DNA of 64,000 bases from Ustulina deusta (Eukaryota > Ascomycota > Sordariomycetes > Xylariales > Xylariaceae), in NCBI GenBank assembly GCA_023159155.1, contig JAJNNX010000007.1, positions 744,001 through 808,000 on the forward strand, read 5' to 3'. Positions within the stretch are counted from its first letter, which is position 1. Each line of letters starts with the position of its first letter. Both the position numbers and the translations under genes were made by a program. A model generated the notes under the pieces. It saw only the letters and a program-made list of their open reading frames with translations. It had not been told where the DNA came from and searched no databases. Positions 1 through 14,085 of the stretch are shown piece after piece.

Positions 1-26
1 TTAATTATTTTAATAAATAAAATATT

Positions 27-280
27 TGTTATTATTGTAATAATAGTATTAATTATATACGAAGCTACTATTAACTATATATATGACTATTTATATAATA
101 CTAGCAATTAACTATTAGTCCAATTATGTAAGCAATATATATATGCAAAATTCTTTTATTATATAAGGGTTTTCTATATAAAAGTTTTATTTTTATATAA
201 ATAATTAAAAAAATAAATCAATATATATAATTATTTATTTTACTTTTTTGTTACGTATAATATTATATTTTTTAATTATT
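27..280. repeat. Outer direct repeat, left copy (probable LTR)
   Basis: This ~254-bp segment aligns without large gaps to 13388-13641 at a constant offset of 13361. The differences are mostly C/T and G/A transitions. Removing the nested copia insertion leaves a unit of about 6.3 kb between the outer edges, a normal size for an LTR retrotransposon, so LTR identity is inferred. The edges are approximate because RIP has blurred them, and no coding domain of the outer element could be read confidently. Confidence 0.6.
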
Positions 281-3200
281 ATTATATAAACTATACAATA
301 TTATAATCAAACTTTTTTTTTTTTTTAGAAATATATTAAATAATAGCTAATTATATAAAAGCTTTTAAAAAATAATTTTTAATATTTTTAATTAATTTTT
401 TATATTAGTTTATAGCTAAAAAAATTACTAAATATATTAGTATTTTTTTAGTTGCTATATATTTATATATTAAGTATAGCTAAACTTTATATAAATTAAA
501 ATTTTTTTAAAAAGTACTAATAAAAAAGATTAAGTTAGTTAAACTATAAACGCTATAGTTAATTAATAATAAAATTATTCCAAAAATATATAATATATTT
601 TATATAAAAAATATTTTAAACTAAAAACTAATAAAGCGTTTAAAAAAAAACTATATTATATAACTTATAAAAAACAAATATATTTTAATATATAAACTTT
701 AATTTTTTCTATAATAAATTTAAATATTACTAGTATTTTTTATTTTAAATTAATAATTTTTTAGTTAAAACTATAATAATAATAAAAATTTTATATAATA
801 AAATAACTTTTTAGTATTTATTTTTAAAATTAAAGCATAATTCTAACAAGATTTTTATATATAAAGTTAAAAAAAATTTTAATTTAAAATAATATATTAT
901 TATATAATAATAAAGTACTAAAAATATATTTTTAAAAATTATTTTTAATTATAAAACTTTATTTATTTTTTATATTAATTAATAACTTAGCTATATAAAC
1001 TAAAAATATATTATATTTTTAATATATAATAAAATACCTAGTTTTATAATATTTTTTATAAAATTTTAAGCAACTAATATTTTATATTTATATTTTATTT
1101 ATATATAATATCTAAAATAAAATTATTTTAATAATAAAATATTAAATATTTTTAAAGATTTAATAAAAAAAAAACTATTTTAAAAAGCTATACAATTTGC
1201 TTTATAATAAAGCATAATAATTTGTTAATTTTTATTAAAAAATAAAAATTATAAAAAAATAGTTCTATATAATATTTTTAGTTATTTTAATTAATTATAT
1301 AAAAAATTACTATATATATTATATTAGTTTTAATTATATATATAAAAAAATATATAATATTATAAATTTATATTTTAATATAATTATAAACTATAACTAG
1401 TATTAAATAAACTAAATTAATATTATTTTTATATATAAAATATTAAAAATTATAATTAATAAACTATTAAAAATATAAAAAATACTTAAAATAAAATATT
1501 TAAAAAATATATATTTTAGTATAACTATTATATAAATATATAAAAATTTACTAAAATTTAAAACAATATTTATTTTTTAAAAACTTATATTTAAAAGTTT
1601 TTTTTTAACCTTTATTTATATTTCTAAATTAAAAGCAACCTATTAAACAAATATTTTGCATAAAAAGCAAAAAATACTTATTATATAAATAAGCAATATA
1701 ACTATACTAATTACTACTTTATACAATATAAAAGTACTAAATAATATTTTTACAATTTTTAAAAATAATGCTTTAGCTAAAATTATATAAATATTTATTT
1801 TAAAAAAAAAGTTTATATAAATAAGAAATATTTTGTTTATTAAAAAAAAATTATTAATTAGTAAATTATATTTTAAAAGAAACCCTTATATAAAAAGCTA
1901 ATATTTTAATATATATAAAATAATATTTAATAATAAACTAATTCTAATAAAAACTTTTATTTATTTTATTAAATATAAAAATTATTTAAATTATTATAAT
2001 AATAATAAAAAATTTTTTAATATATATAATAAAAATATAATATAATATATTATAAATAATATATTTATATATTATATAACTTAAAAAAATATTTAAGCAA
2101 TAATAATAAATTAGTTTTTAAACTAATTTATATTAAATAACTAGTATTATATAAAGTATTAAAGTATTATTTAAAATATAAATATTTAAAGTTTTTAATT
2201 ATAAAAAAGCTACAAATAAAAGCATACATATAAAAAAACTTTAATATAAAAATTATATAAATATTTAAAATAACTAAAATAAGCTTTAATAAACATTAAT
2301 AATAAAATTAGTTATATAATTTTTTATATATTAAATATTTTTATTTTATTTTTATTTTTATTAAAAAATATAAACTGCTTAAAAATTTATTTTAATAATA
2401 TAAAAAATATTATTATATAAAAAAACAAAAATACTTTTTTTTTAATATTTATTTATATAAAATAGCTAGCTATTTTATTAAAGTTAAACTATAGCGCTTA
2501 TATAAATATTTTAAATATTTATATATAAAAAAATTATATGAAATATTAATTTATATAAAATATAAAGTTAAATAGCTAATTTTAAAAAAAATCTTAAAGT
2601 TTTATTATTATTATCAAACATATAATAAAGCTTTATATTACTTTAAGTTTATAATTAAAAATACTTATAAATTTAATTATAAAATAATTATAAATATTAT
2701 ATAAATATTAAATTAATATATGAACAAATAATAAATTAATTTTATAAATAATAATTAAAATATTAAACAATATAGCTAGACTAAATAGCTTTATATTAAT
2801 TCTTTTTATTTTCTTTTAGCTTTTATACAAAAAGCCATAGTTATTTAAAATATAATAAAAATACTACATAAAAATTATACAAAAAATAAAATTAACTATA
2901 CAATTAAAAAATAAAATAAACTATTTTTATATAATATATTTATATTTTTTTTATAATAAAATTCTAATATAAAAAAAAAAAAAAAAAATTATATAAAATC
3001 AAAACAATTAAAAAATTAAATATAATTATTGCTTTAATAAACAAACTAATATATTTTTGCTATATATAAATTAAACTATATTATTATATAAAAAATACTT
3101 AAACTAAAAATATAAAAAATAATAATATATAACTAATATAACTAATAATAATACAACAAAAATATAGCTAGCTAAAAAAAAAACCTATTATATATTTATT

Positions 3201-5109
3201 ATATAATACTTAAATATTATAAACTTTTTTAACTATAAAAAAATATTAAACCTTTAAACTAATAATTAAGCTTTATATAAATAGAATTATTATAACTTTT
3301 AAAAAATTATTTAAAAAATTATTTAAAAAATTAAATATAATAAAAATTAATAAACTTATTATATATAACCTAAATATATATAAAAAATATATATATTTTT
3401 AAATTTTGCTTTATATAAAAAATAAAAATACCAAACTATATAAAAAATTAAAACTAGTTATATAAAGGTATAATAATATTAAAAAAAATTTAGTCCTAAC
3501 TTAATTATTAACAATTTAATAAATAAGCTAATAGTTAATCTTAGTTTTTAAACTTATTTTTATATATAATTTTAAAATATTATATAAGCTTAAAAATATT
3601 ACTTAAGCTTATATCTAATTAAAAAATAAACTATTATATAATTTTTATGTAGCTTAGTTAAATCTAAGCTATATTAATATAAAATTTACTATTAATACTA
3701 CTAAAAAAAACTTAAAATATAAATATTTATATATAATAGCCCGGATACTTTTAAAATAATTAAAATATAAACAAATAATATTTTAAGTTTTATAACTTTA
3801 AATTTTTTAATATATATAAAAAAAAACTTTAATAAACAAAACTTTATATAAAACTAAAAAAAACTTTATTTTTTAACTACTTAATTAAATTTAATAATAA
3901 TTTTTTTTTTATATAAATATAAAATTATAATAATTTAAAAAAACTAAACTAAAAATTTAACTAAAATTAACTTTTATATAAAAAAGTTTATTTAAGTTTA
4001 TATTTTTTAATAAATTTAAAAAAAATATATTAATTAAAAACTATATATAATTTTGCTATTATAGCTTAAATAATTAAGCTATAATTATATAATATTAAAA
4101 CATTAAACAAATAGATTAAATAGCAAAGAAATAACTTAACTTAAAAACTTATATTTAATTTATTTATTTTTTATTATATAAAGCTATTTATTTTTATAAA
4201 TAATATAAATATAATTTTTTAGTTTAGCTTTATTATTATATTAGTAATTAAAACTCATATAAAAAATATAATATATTTAAACTTTAAAATTAAAAAAAAT
4301 ATTATATATTAAAATTTAAACAAATATAAATAAATTATACAAAATATTTTAGTTAGTAAATTATATAGTATAATAAGCAGTTTTAATAATATGATTACTT
4401 TTTATATAATTTTTTAAAAAATTATAAAAATATTTAATTTATTTTTAATACTTGCTATTTTATGCTTAAATTTAAAATTATTATATAATTATTTAGTTAA
4501 ACTAAAAACAATACAAAAAAAAAACTAATAATTAATATTATATTTTTTTTAAAAATATAATAAATTAATAATAAAAATAATCTAGCAAATATATTTACTA
4601 AGCATATTTTAAACTAAATATTAAAAACTTTAGTTTTTATTAATAAACTATTTATATAAATTAAAATATTTATTAAAAAACTATAAAAAATATATTTATA
4701 TAATAAAAAATAACTAATAATTAAACTATATATAAAAAAAAAATATTATATATAAATATTAAAAAAATATAAAAATATAAAAAAAATAACAAAAATTTAT
4801 TTATATTTTAAAAAATTAATATATAATTATTTTTTTTTTAACTATAGTTAAAATATTATGTTTTATATAAACGCTAAACATAAATATTATATATATATTT
4901 TTTAAAACCCAAAAATCTAATAATATATTAAAAATAATGCTTTAATATAATAGTAATAATTATTATATAAACTATTTAAATAAAACAAAAATATTATTTT
5001 TATTTAAATAAAGTATATTGTATATTTTTAAAATAGTAATATATGCTTACAAAGTTAATAAAATATAGTTTATTTATTATATACTATACTTAAAAAATAA
5101 ATAAATAAA

Positions 5110-5235
5110 TAAATAGGTAGAAGCCCCTTATATACCTTTTTATATAAAGAGGTTTATAAGTAGTCCTTAGCCGGACCCCTTAGCCTAGACCCCCTTTAGC
5201 TAGACCCTTTCGTATAAAAAGGTCTATAAGTGCTC
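5110..5235. other. GC-richer patch inside AT block
   Basis: About 125 bp here keep many C and G residues, whereas the flanks have almost none. The patch follows an (AAAT)n run at about 5097-5116. It contains two similar segments, each with an ACC...T5 or CTTTCG core followed by TATAAA and GGTYTATAAGT, about 65 bp apart. No coding potential is seen. It may be a less mutated remnant or an unrelated insertion. Confidence 0.4.
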
Positions 5236-5738
5236 TAGCTAATTATATATAATTAATCTAACAATTTTTTAATTTTAGACTAAAATAGCTTAAAAATAAC
5301 TTTTTTAATAAATAAACTTAGCTTAAATATTTATAAAAACGTTTAATAATAATACTTAAAATATAATATTAATAAATAAAGTAATAATAATAATATTTAT
5401 TTTATTTTATTATATAATAAAATATATTAGTTATTAAATATATTAAAAATTATTTATATAAAAATAAAAATTATAAATATATATATATTTATATAAAAAA
5501 TCTATATAAAAGCTTAATAAGTTTAATTTTTTATAAAAAGCTATATATTTTTATATAACTATTATTTTTAAGATAAACAAAATTTTAAAACTATAAAACG
5601 CTACTTAAAATAAATAGTATTAAATATAAATAAGCAAAAATAATAATAAATATATTATTATTAATATAATATTTAAAATAATAAAAAAGTTTTATATATA
5701 ATAATAAAAATAGTAATAATAGTAGTAATAATAGTAAT

Positions 5739-5740
5739 AC

Positions 5741-5791
<51 letters not shown>

Positions 5792-5792
5792 T
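5739..5792. repeat. (ATT)n microsatellite
   Basis: About 17 consecutive ATT/TAT units, followed and preceded by imperfect TAA/TAG triplets, lie 70 bp left of the copia LTR. Confidence 0.9.
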
Positions 5793-5857
5793 ATTATATA
5801 ATAACTATTATTTTTAAATTAATATAATTTTAAAATAATAGTTAAAATATATATATA

Positions 5858-5987
5858 TGTTAAAAGAGGTATATAGTAATCCTGTTAATTATTTAGAAGT
5901 CTAAGTTATAATATAAGTAGGTAGCAGATATAGAAGTCTTATATATAGCATGTAGATTGTAAGTATTTTAGCTTTTTGGTTTTAATA
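5858..5987 (-). repeat. copia 3' LTR
   Basis: 130 bp, aligning end to end with 12990-13119. On the plus strand it starts TGTTAAAAG and ends GGTTTTAATA. The terminal CA appears as TA, consistent with RIP. The differences from the other LTR are transitions. Confidence 0.88.
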
Positions 5988-8900
5988 CTTTTTTTCGATC
6001 TTTATACTATTGTATTTTTAGAGTTAGATCTTTAAAAATACTTGATTTTTTTAAAAAATCAGTGCTTTGTTATGCTTTTAAACAAAAAATAGTATTATAG
6101 TATATAATATTTTAAGTTTTTTAAAACGGGACATTTTAAAAAATAAAAGCTTTGTTAAAATTGTTATATTTATGATTTTCTGTTTTAAGTATAGAAAGTA
6201 GCATAATTTTATAAAAAACTTATTAATTTATTTTTATTTTTTTTATTTTTTGCTATATATTAATTGTAGCAAACTTTTTTTAATAATTAATACTTTAGGT
6301 TAAAGCTTTAATTAAAGGCATTTTTAAAGTTATAAATTTATTAGTTTTAAATAAAGTTTGTTTTTTAATTTATATTATATACGAACTTTTTTTATAAAAT
6401 ATTATATATATATTTTTTTAACTATTTTATTTTTAATTAATATTATACTAAATAGTTAGGCTTTTTAACTTTTTTTTAAAATAGTTATAGGCTTATTTTT
6501 AAAAGCTTTAAAGTATTTTTTATATTTTTATGTTTTTTTTTAGTTAGTTATATAGGTTGCAATTTTAAAATACTACGTACTTTTTTATTTAACTATTTTT
6601 TTTTATAATAGCTATACTAAAAGTATGCTAGATTTTTTTGTTTATTTTTTATTTAGCGTAAGGTTTTTTTGTAAATACTTTAAAAAGCTTTATAGTAGTA
6701 TATTTTCTAGGTTTTAGTACTAGCTAAAACTTGTTTAGTATTGCTTATATTATTATATTTTTATATTAAATATTCTTATATTAATAAAAGTAATATAATT
6801 GTTATAATATTTTAATAAATATTATATAGTATAAATAAATATATAGCTAGTTATTATGTTTAATAAGTTTTAAGTAGTTTTAAAAAATTGTTTTAAATAT
6901 TTTGCTAGTATTATACTAACTTAAGTATTTTTTATAAATTAAACCTATTATATTTAAATAAATAAATATATAAAAGATTTAATTAAGATTTAATATTAGT
7001 ATTTATTGTTATTTTTAATAAAATATAATTTTTAAGTATTTTATGATTTTTATTTTAGTATTTTTTATATTATTATTATTTATTTTTGTTAAATTAAATA
7101 TTTTTTTTTTTTTTAGTTTATAATAGTTTTAATAAATATTATTTAAAGTTATAAAAATAATTTTTTATTAAGTTATAAGTTTTAAATATTATAGTAGTAA
7201 AAAATAATTTTATATTAAATTAAAAAAGTTTTTTGTTAGTTTTGCATACAAATTATTAGTTAGTTTTAGCTAAACTATTATTTGAGCTCTAAAGATTTTT
7301 TAAATTTTTTAAAAGCTAGTTTAAATAGTAGTTTTGTAAGTTTATCTGCTACTTAGTTTAAAATAAATATATATTTAAAATTGATTTAACTTATAATAAC
7401 TTGTTTTTAATACTATTTATTTTAAATATTTATATGTTTTTTTTTTTTATATAGTAATAGGTTATAAGCTACTAAAATAGCTTTTTAGTTATTATTATAA
7501 ATAATTATTAATATATTACTAATTTTAGCGTTTAGTTTAATTAAAAGTTTTTTTATTTATATAGTTTTTTTTAAAGCTTATATTTAACTTTTAAGTTTTG
7601 TTTTAAAAAATAATAATAAAACTATTAGTTAATATTTTAAACTTTAGTTTACTATTCCGCTTTTTAAATTAAAAATATACTTTAAAGTTAAGCAGTAAGT
7701 TTTTTTATAAGCTCTTTAGTTTAAATTAGTGTAGTTTTATAAGTTGATTTTTTTTTATATATATATTAACTTTAGATTAATTATAATTATTAAATATTTA
7801 AATATTTGTTTTATTATTTTAATATAAAAAATATTTAGTTTTATTATATATTTGCTATATTTAAAAATAACAAAAATAATATCTAGTCTAGTTTTTAGTA
7901 TTATATATATAAAAGAACTAATAGCTTTTTAATACTATTTTTAATTTATTATTACTATAATAAAATTTTTTTTAAATATTTTAATATTTGCAAAAATTAA
8001 AGTATAAATTAGTTTTGTTTTTTTATACTTAAGTTTATTTAAGTTTTAAAAGCTAAATTTTATAAGAACTTTTTTTAAATAAGCTTATTGTAATAACTTT
8101 AAAGTATAACATAATTAGTTTTAATTAATAGCTATATTTAAATAAAATTTAGCTAGTTTTAAGTTGTTTATTTAGAACTTTTTATTTAAAGCTTATTTAA
8201 TATTATTAATTTTTAAAATTTTTAAACTAATAATTAATAAATTATTAATATAAATAGTAATATAATAATTATTTTAAGCAAAAATATTAATATTTAAGTT
8301 TAGACTACTAAATTTTAAATTTTTTAAAAATATTGCTAATATTTTATACTATATTTTAAATGCTTGCTTAAGCTTATAAAATGCTTTGTTTAGTTTACAA
8401 ACCTTAGTTAGGTCCTAAACAAATTTAAGTAGCTGTTCTATATAAATATTTTTTATAACTTTTTTATATAAAAATACTGTTTTAATATTTATTTAATAAA
8501 TTTTAAAGTTTAAAATAGCAGTAATAATAAATAAAATTTTATAGTTTATAAGTTTGATTATTAAAACAAAAGTTTTATAATAATTTATTTTATTTTATTA
8601 TTTAAAGCTTTTAATTATTTATTTAGCCTTATATTAGATAATTTTGTTTATTTTATTACGTTTAAGTTTATATATTTATTTACTAAATAATACTTTAATA
8701 TTAAATAGTTTAGTAACTATTTTTTAAGTTAGATTATTAACTAATAAGCTATATTTATTGCTTATAGCTTTACGCTACTTTATTTAATAAAGATTATATT
8801 TTATAACTTTATAGCTTACTAGTTTAATAATTTTAGTTGCTTTTATAACTTTTAATATAGCAGTAATAAAATAAAAAGCAACTAGTTAATATTTATAGTT

Positions 8901-11900
8901 CTAAAAATAAATTCTATTATGCCTAAGTTATAGCATAAGCTTTTCTAGTTATTTTAGAACATAAATCTTAGATTAAGCACTATTTTTTTTATTATAATCG
9001 CTACTATTATTTCTTTTTAATATACTAGAAAAAAATATATTAAAAATATAATTAAAATTGTTATTATTATTATTAAAAAGTTAGCTAAAATAGTCAAAAT
9101 TATTTTTATTATTTAAAAATATATTAAAGTTGCTAGGTTTTTAGCTATTGCTTATTATAAATAAAGTAGCGTTTAAAGTATTACTAAGTATAGTACTAGA
9201 TATAATACTAGAAATATTATTTAGTATACTATCTATAATAAATAATCCTAATAATATAAAAAATATTCTTTTTTTTTTAAAGCAGGTTTATTATTATTAG
9301 TAATAGCATAAAAAAACTTAGTTATTCTTCCTAAAGTTTTTTTTTAAATAGGGCTCTTTAAAGTATTTTTAATAACTTTATTATATAAGTTCTATTAAAC
9401 TTATTTTTTATTACTAATTTTTAGCTATACTTAATTTAGCAGCTAATAAGGAATCTTTTAAAAAAAGTTTATATTATTAGTATTTATTACTTTTTTGCTT
9501 TTAAAAAAAATTATAAAGTTATATAAGCTTTAATTTTAATATTTAAACATTTTATAAAATAAAGTTTTTTTTATAAATACTAACTTTTTTTTATTTAGTT
9601 AGAAATATTGTTTATTAGTTCTAATAAGTACTATATAGTTATATACTAATATTTAACCAAACTATTTTTTATATAATAATATTCTAAATTAGTTACTAAA
9701 CTAACAAATTATAGTATAATAAGCTATTTAAATAATAATAAGCTAGTATTTTTAAAATATTTTATTATTTATAGCTTGTTTTATTATTAATATTATAATA
9801 GTTTTATAAATATTAATTATTTTTTTATAAATACTACTTTATTAATATTGTTTTGTAGTAATAAGTAATATTTAGATTTTTTAGCTCTAATAAAAATATT
9901 CTAATTTTTTGCTAGTATTTTTTTAGTTTTGTTTAAAGTAAATATATAATATCTATATTTAAAATATTTATAATATTTTAGAAACGCTTTAAAAGCTTTA
10001 ATAAATTTTGTTTTATTTTTAAGCAATAATATTTAAGTTATTTCAAAAAAGTTATAACAAACAATAATAAAATAAATAAATTCTTTATATTTTTTAGGAG
10101 CATTCTTAAGTATTTTTGTTATATTTATATATAATAATTCGAATAAATAAATACTTTATTAGAGATTTTTTAAATATAATATTTTTTTAATTTTTATTTA
10201 AATATAATATTTATAAATATAACTAGGCTTTTAAAGCTTAATATGCTTTACTTTTATTAGTTTTTTAATAAAAGATTTATTAATATATCTAAATTATTTA
10301 TACTATAGAACTAATTTAAAGTTGTAAAGTAAGTAGGCTATAAAAGCAGTAGTAATAGCTTTTATATTTAAGTTAAGTTAATTAATTAAATATAAGTTAT
10401 TATGTTTTGTTTTTTTTTAAAATATTTAGTTTCTTTTTAAAACATACGCTTTATTACTTTAAAAAAAAATTTAGTACTAAGTCCAACCAAATAAAAAACA
10501 AAAATAAGGTTTATTCTAATTAATAAATAATATATAACATTCCTAAATATAGTAATTTTTTTTTTTATTAATTATATTAGTAAAAATATAATCTTTTTAT
10601 TAAGTAAGCTATATTACTAATCTACTAATTTTTATTATTACTAAATAAAATATATTATAAAAGTTAATAAAACTGTTTTAATTCGAAATTATTAAAACGT
10701 TTATATTATTATTAATAACTAGTGCTTTTTTTAGAGTTTTTGCTAAGTTTATAGCTTTATTTTATATTATAACTATAAATAATATTTTAATAATATTTAT
10801 AAAGCAATTTTTTTTAAAAATATTATTAAGTAGTTTTTTTGCTATTTTTAAATTATTATTTTTTTAGATCTAGTTATTTTATATTTTGTTTTTTTAAAAT
10901 ATAGTTTAATTAAATCTCTAAAATATAAAGAATAGTAGTCCGGGTTAAATTAAAGTAGCAAAAAGTTGTTTAAAAATTGCAAATATATAAGCTATAAAAA
11001 TAGTATATTTAAAAAAAAGCTAAAAAAAGTTAGATTGTAGTATAGCTACTAAAAATATTATAAAGTTTATTGTTTTTTTTTTTATAGCTAAGTTATTTTT
11101 TAATTTTAGCTTTTTTAGTTTTTTTTTATATTATTTAGTATATTTGCAGTATATTTTTTTATTCTAACCGGCAAGCTTTAGTTCTAAGTACTTTTTATAG
11201 CAGACTTTAAAGTATAGTTTATAGCAAAACTTGTAAAGTTTTTATTTATTATTTAAAAAAAAAAATAAGTTAGCTTTAGTAGTTAAAAATATAATCTATA
11301 ATATTTGTTTTTTTTAGCTTTGTTTAAATTATATAGTAGCATTAATTATTTTTTTTAAAATAATAATTGCTTATATTATTTAAAAAAAATTAGTAGTATT
11401 ATAAACTAGTATTTTAGTTATGTTTAGTTCTTAAGTAATAAAAAAAAATCAAATTTAAAGCTAAGTTTATTAATAAACTTTTAAATAATATATAAGTATA
11501 GCTATACTAAAACAAAATTAAGTTTTATTATGTTTGCTTAAATCTATTAAAGTACTACTACAAATTATATAACTTTTTTTGCAGTTTCTAAAGTAATTTT
11601 TTTTTTATTAAAAATATTAAGCAAATTAAGCTTTACTTTTAAATTTATAAATAATAAAAAGTTTTACCTAAATAAATACTAATATATTAAAAAGATTTTT
11701 AGTAATAAATTATATTTAATAATAAACATTTATTAAAAATCTATTACAAATTATAATATATACTATATTATATTTATTAAGCTATTTATTTCTTTAAGTT
11801 ATAAAGTTTTTTTTGCTTTTTTTGTTCTATTATATTAATATTATTATTTAAAAGCTATTAGATAAAAGTTGTCCGAACCTACTTATTACAAGTTTTTTTT

Positions 11901-12974
11901 TTATATTTTAACTTTATTTTAGCTACTATTTTAAAATATTTAAAAAAAATACTTTTTTAAATTTTTTTAAAGCGTTACTAAATAATATTTTTTAAAAAAT
12001 TCAATAGTAAATCTAAAAAACTAAAAAAAATTAATTCTATTTTAAAAAAACTAAAAAATATTAATTTTATTCTAAAAACTTTTGCGTTTTTACTATTATT
12101 ACTAGTAGAAATATTAAAGTATTTTTTAAATTAATAAATAATATAATAATAAGTTATTAAAACAACAGAAAATACTTTAGAACTAGAAATAGTAGTTAAA
12201 ATAAAATAATAATTAAGTTATTTTTTAGTTGTCTAATTATAAGTAATAATAAACTAGGTTATTTAAATTTATAATAAAAAAATTAAATCTAATAAACTAT
12301 TATTATTTAACTAAATATTATTAAAACATAAATATAAAATAAATAAAAATATATTTAACTATAGAAGTAATATATTTATTTTAAAGCTAAATAGTTTTTA
12401 GTTACTTAGTATTAATAGGCAAATAAATATTTCGGATAGCATAGGAAATTTAAAGCTAAGTAATAGTAGATCGTTAACGTAATTGCTGCTTAAATCGTTA
12501 TTAAAGTTGTTCGAATTTTTTTAAAATAAAAAATAATTAAGCAAGTTTAATAGTTCGGCAACAAAACATAAAAAAATTCTAGTACTAAAAAAACAATATA
12601 TATAAAAAAAAATAATTTAGCTTTTTTTACAAAAGTTATATTAAATATTTATAAATATTTTAATTTTTAATACTAATTAATTTTTTAGTTTTAGATTTAG
12701 TAATATTTAAAAAAAAAAAGTTAGTATTAAAAAATTTTCGGTAGCTAGTTATAAAAAGTTTTTTAGCTTTTATTTTAATTAAAAAATTTATAGGTTTGAT
12801 TTTTTAATTTAATAGAACAATTTTTATTTTTAGTTTTTAAATTTTAAAAAAAATATTTTATTGTTTAATAAAAAATTAAAATTCTAATACGTATTATATA
12901 TAAAGTTAAAAATTAATAGATTATTAGTTTTAAAAAATTTAATTTTTAATAAATAAAGTGCATTAAAATAAGTG

Positions 12975-12989
12975 TCCGGGCTTATAACT
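12975..12989 (-). other. copia primer-binding site (half-tRNA iMet type)
   Basis: Read on the minus strand directly inside the 5' LTR, the sequence is AGTTATAAGCCCGGA. Apart from one G-to-A change it complements the anticodon stem-loop of initiator tRNA-Met (GGGCTCATAACCC), not the tRNA 3' end. Drosophila copia and yeast Ty5 prime from a cleaved half-tRNA at this same region. The assignment rests on my knowledge of that tRNA. Confidence 0.7.
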
Positions 12990-13119
12990 TATTAAAAAAA
13001 ATATATAATAATCCTATTAATTATTTAAAAGTCTAAGTTATAATATAAGTAAGTAGTAGATATAGGAGTTTTATATATAGCATATAGATTATAAGTATTC
13101 CAGCCTCCTGGTTTTGATA
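12990..13119 (-). repeat. copia 5' LTR
   Basis: 130 bp, the partner of 5858-5987. This copy keeps more C residues near its right end (CCAGCCTCCTGG) than the other LTR, so the two LTRs were mutated unequally. Confidence 0.88.
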
Positions 13120-13387
13120 ATATATATTTAAAAAAAAAAAAAAAACAATACAAAAATAGCTTATTTTATATATAACAGCTATAAATATTACGTTTTATTT
13201 AATTTTAAACACTTTTAAATAATATATAAAAAGTAGTTATATATAATAAACAAACTATAAAAAGCTTTTTAAAAAAATAATAATTTAATATATTATTAAA
13301 TAATTTTATTAGTTATAAATTAGTTATATATTATAGTTTATATTTTTTTTAATAGTTATATAAAAGTATGCTATAATTAAAAAAAAA

Positions 13388-13641
13388 AGCTAGTATTATA
13401 ATAATAGTATTAATTATATATAAAGCTACTATTAACTATATATAAAACTATTTATATAATATTAATAATTAATTATTAGTTTAATTATATAAGCAATATA
13501 TATATATAAAATCTTTTTATTATATAAAAATTTTTATATAAAAGTTTTACTTTTATATAAATAGTTAAAAAAATAGATTAATATATATAATTATTTTTTT
13601 TTCTTTTTTTATTATATATAATATTATATTTTCTAGCTATT
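13388..13641. repeat. Outer direct repeat, right copy (probable LTR)
   Basis: Partner of the repeat at 27-280, in the same orientation and at constant offset. It carries several C/G residues (for example CTAGCTATT) where the left copy has TTAATTATT, which fits RIP decay of a shared ancestor. Confidence 0.6.
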
Positions 13642-13997
13642 TAATAGTTATTATATTTTTTTATTTAAATTAGTATTAAAAATATAAAATAAGTTTATAA
13701 AATATATTATATTATATTTAATATTTTGTTAAAAAATTTATTATAGCTTTTAGCTACTTTTAATAGCTAAAATAATTCTTTTAAATAAAATATTTAATTA
13801 ATTAAAAATATTATTTTAATAAAAATAAAAATTTTATATATTAATAATTTTATATTTTTAAAAGTTTATTTTTATTTTAATTTAACTATAAATAATTTTT
13901 TTAATAATTAATTTAAAAATTTTATTATTTTATTAATATATTAAATAAATATATAAATATAGTTATAAAACTTAAAAAACAACTAAATAATAAAAAC

Positions 13998-14085
13998 CTA
14001 TAGGGGGCTCGAACTAGTAACCTTAAATAGTGGACTATGCCCCAAGTTAAAACAGGTCTACACTAGGTAGCTTGTGCTCCTATAA
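13998..14085 (-). pseudogene. tRNA-like remnant (class II size)
   Basis: An 88-nt minus-strand segment inside the AT block keeps normal GC. Its ends can form a 7-bp acceptor stem (TTATAGG with CCTATAG, one G-U pair). An internal GTTCGAGCC matches a tRNA B box, and an upstream AGCTACCTAGTG is A-box-like. The T stem and part of the anticodon stem do not pair well, so a functional tRNA is doubtful. It could be a decayed tRNA-Leu/Ser or the head of a tRNA-derived SINE. Confidence 0.3.

Larger units (their letters stand above)
5858..13119 (-). mobile_element. RIP-degraded Ty1/copia LTR retrotransposon, structurally complete
   Basis: The element is 7262 bp long. It has 130-bp LTRs at 5858-5987 and 12990-13119 and is flanked by the 5-bp duplication ATATA (5853-5857 and 13120-13124). 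The minus strand is coding. A polypurine tract (complement of CTTTTTTTC, 5988-5996) abuts the left LTR and a primer-binding site abuts the right LTR. On the minus strand 8226-8252 reads YINNLLIIS, which is YVDDLLI(I/V) after G-to-A mutation and is the copia reverse transcriptase core. The core lies about two thirds of the way from the 5' end, as expected for gag-PR-INT-RT-RNaseH order. Many stop codons make it inactive. Confidence 0.88.

Noticed and set aside
5739..5792. CRISPR-like or regulatory array
   Set aside because: It is a simple ATT microsatellite without spacers; CRISPR is not expected in fungi.
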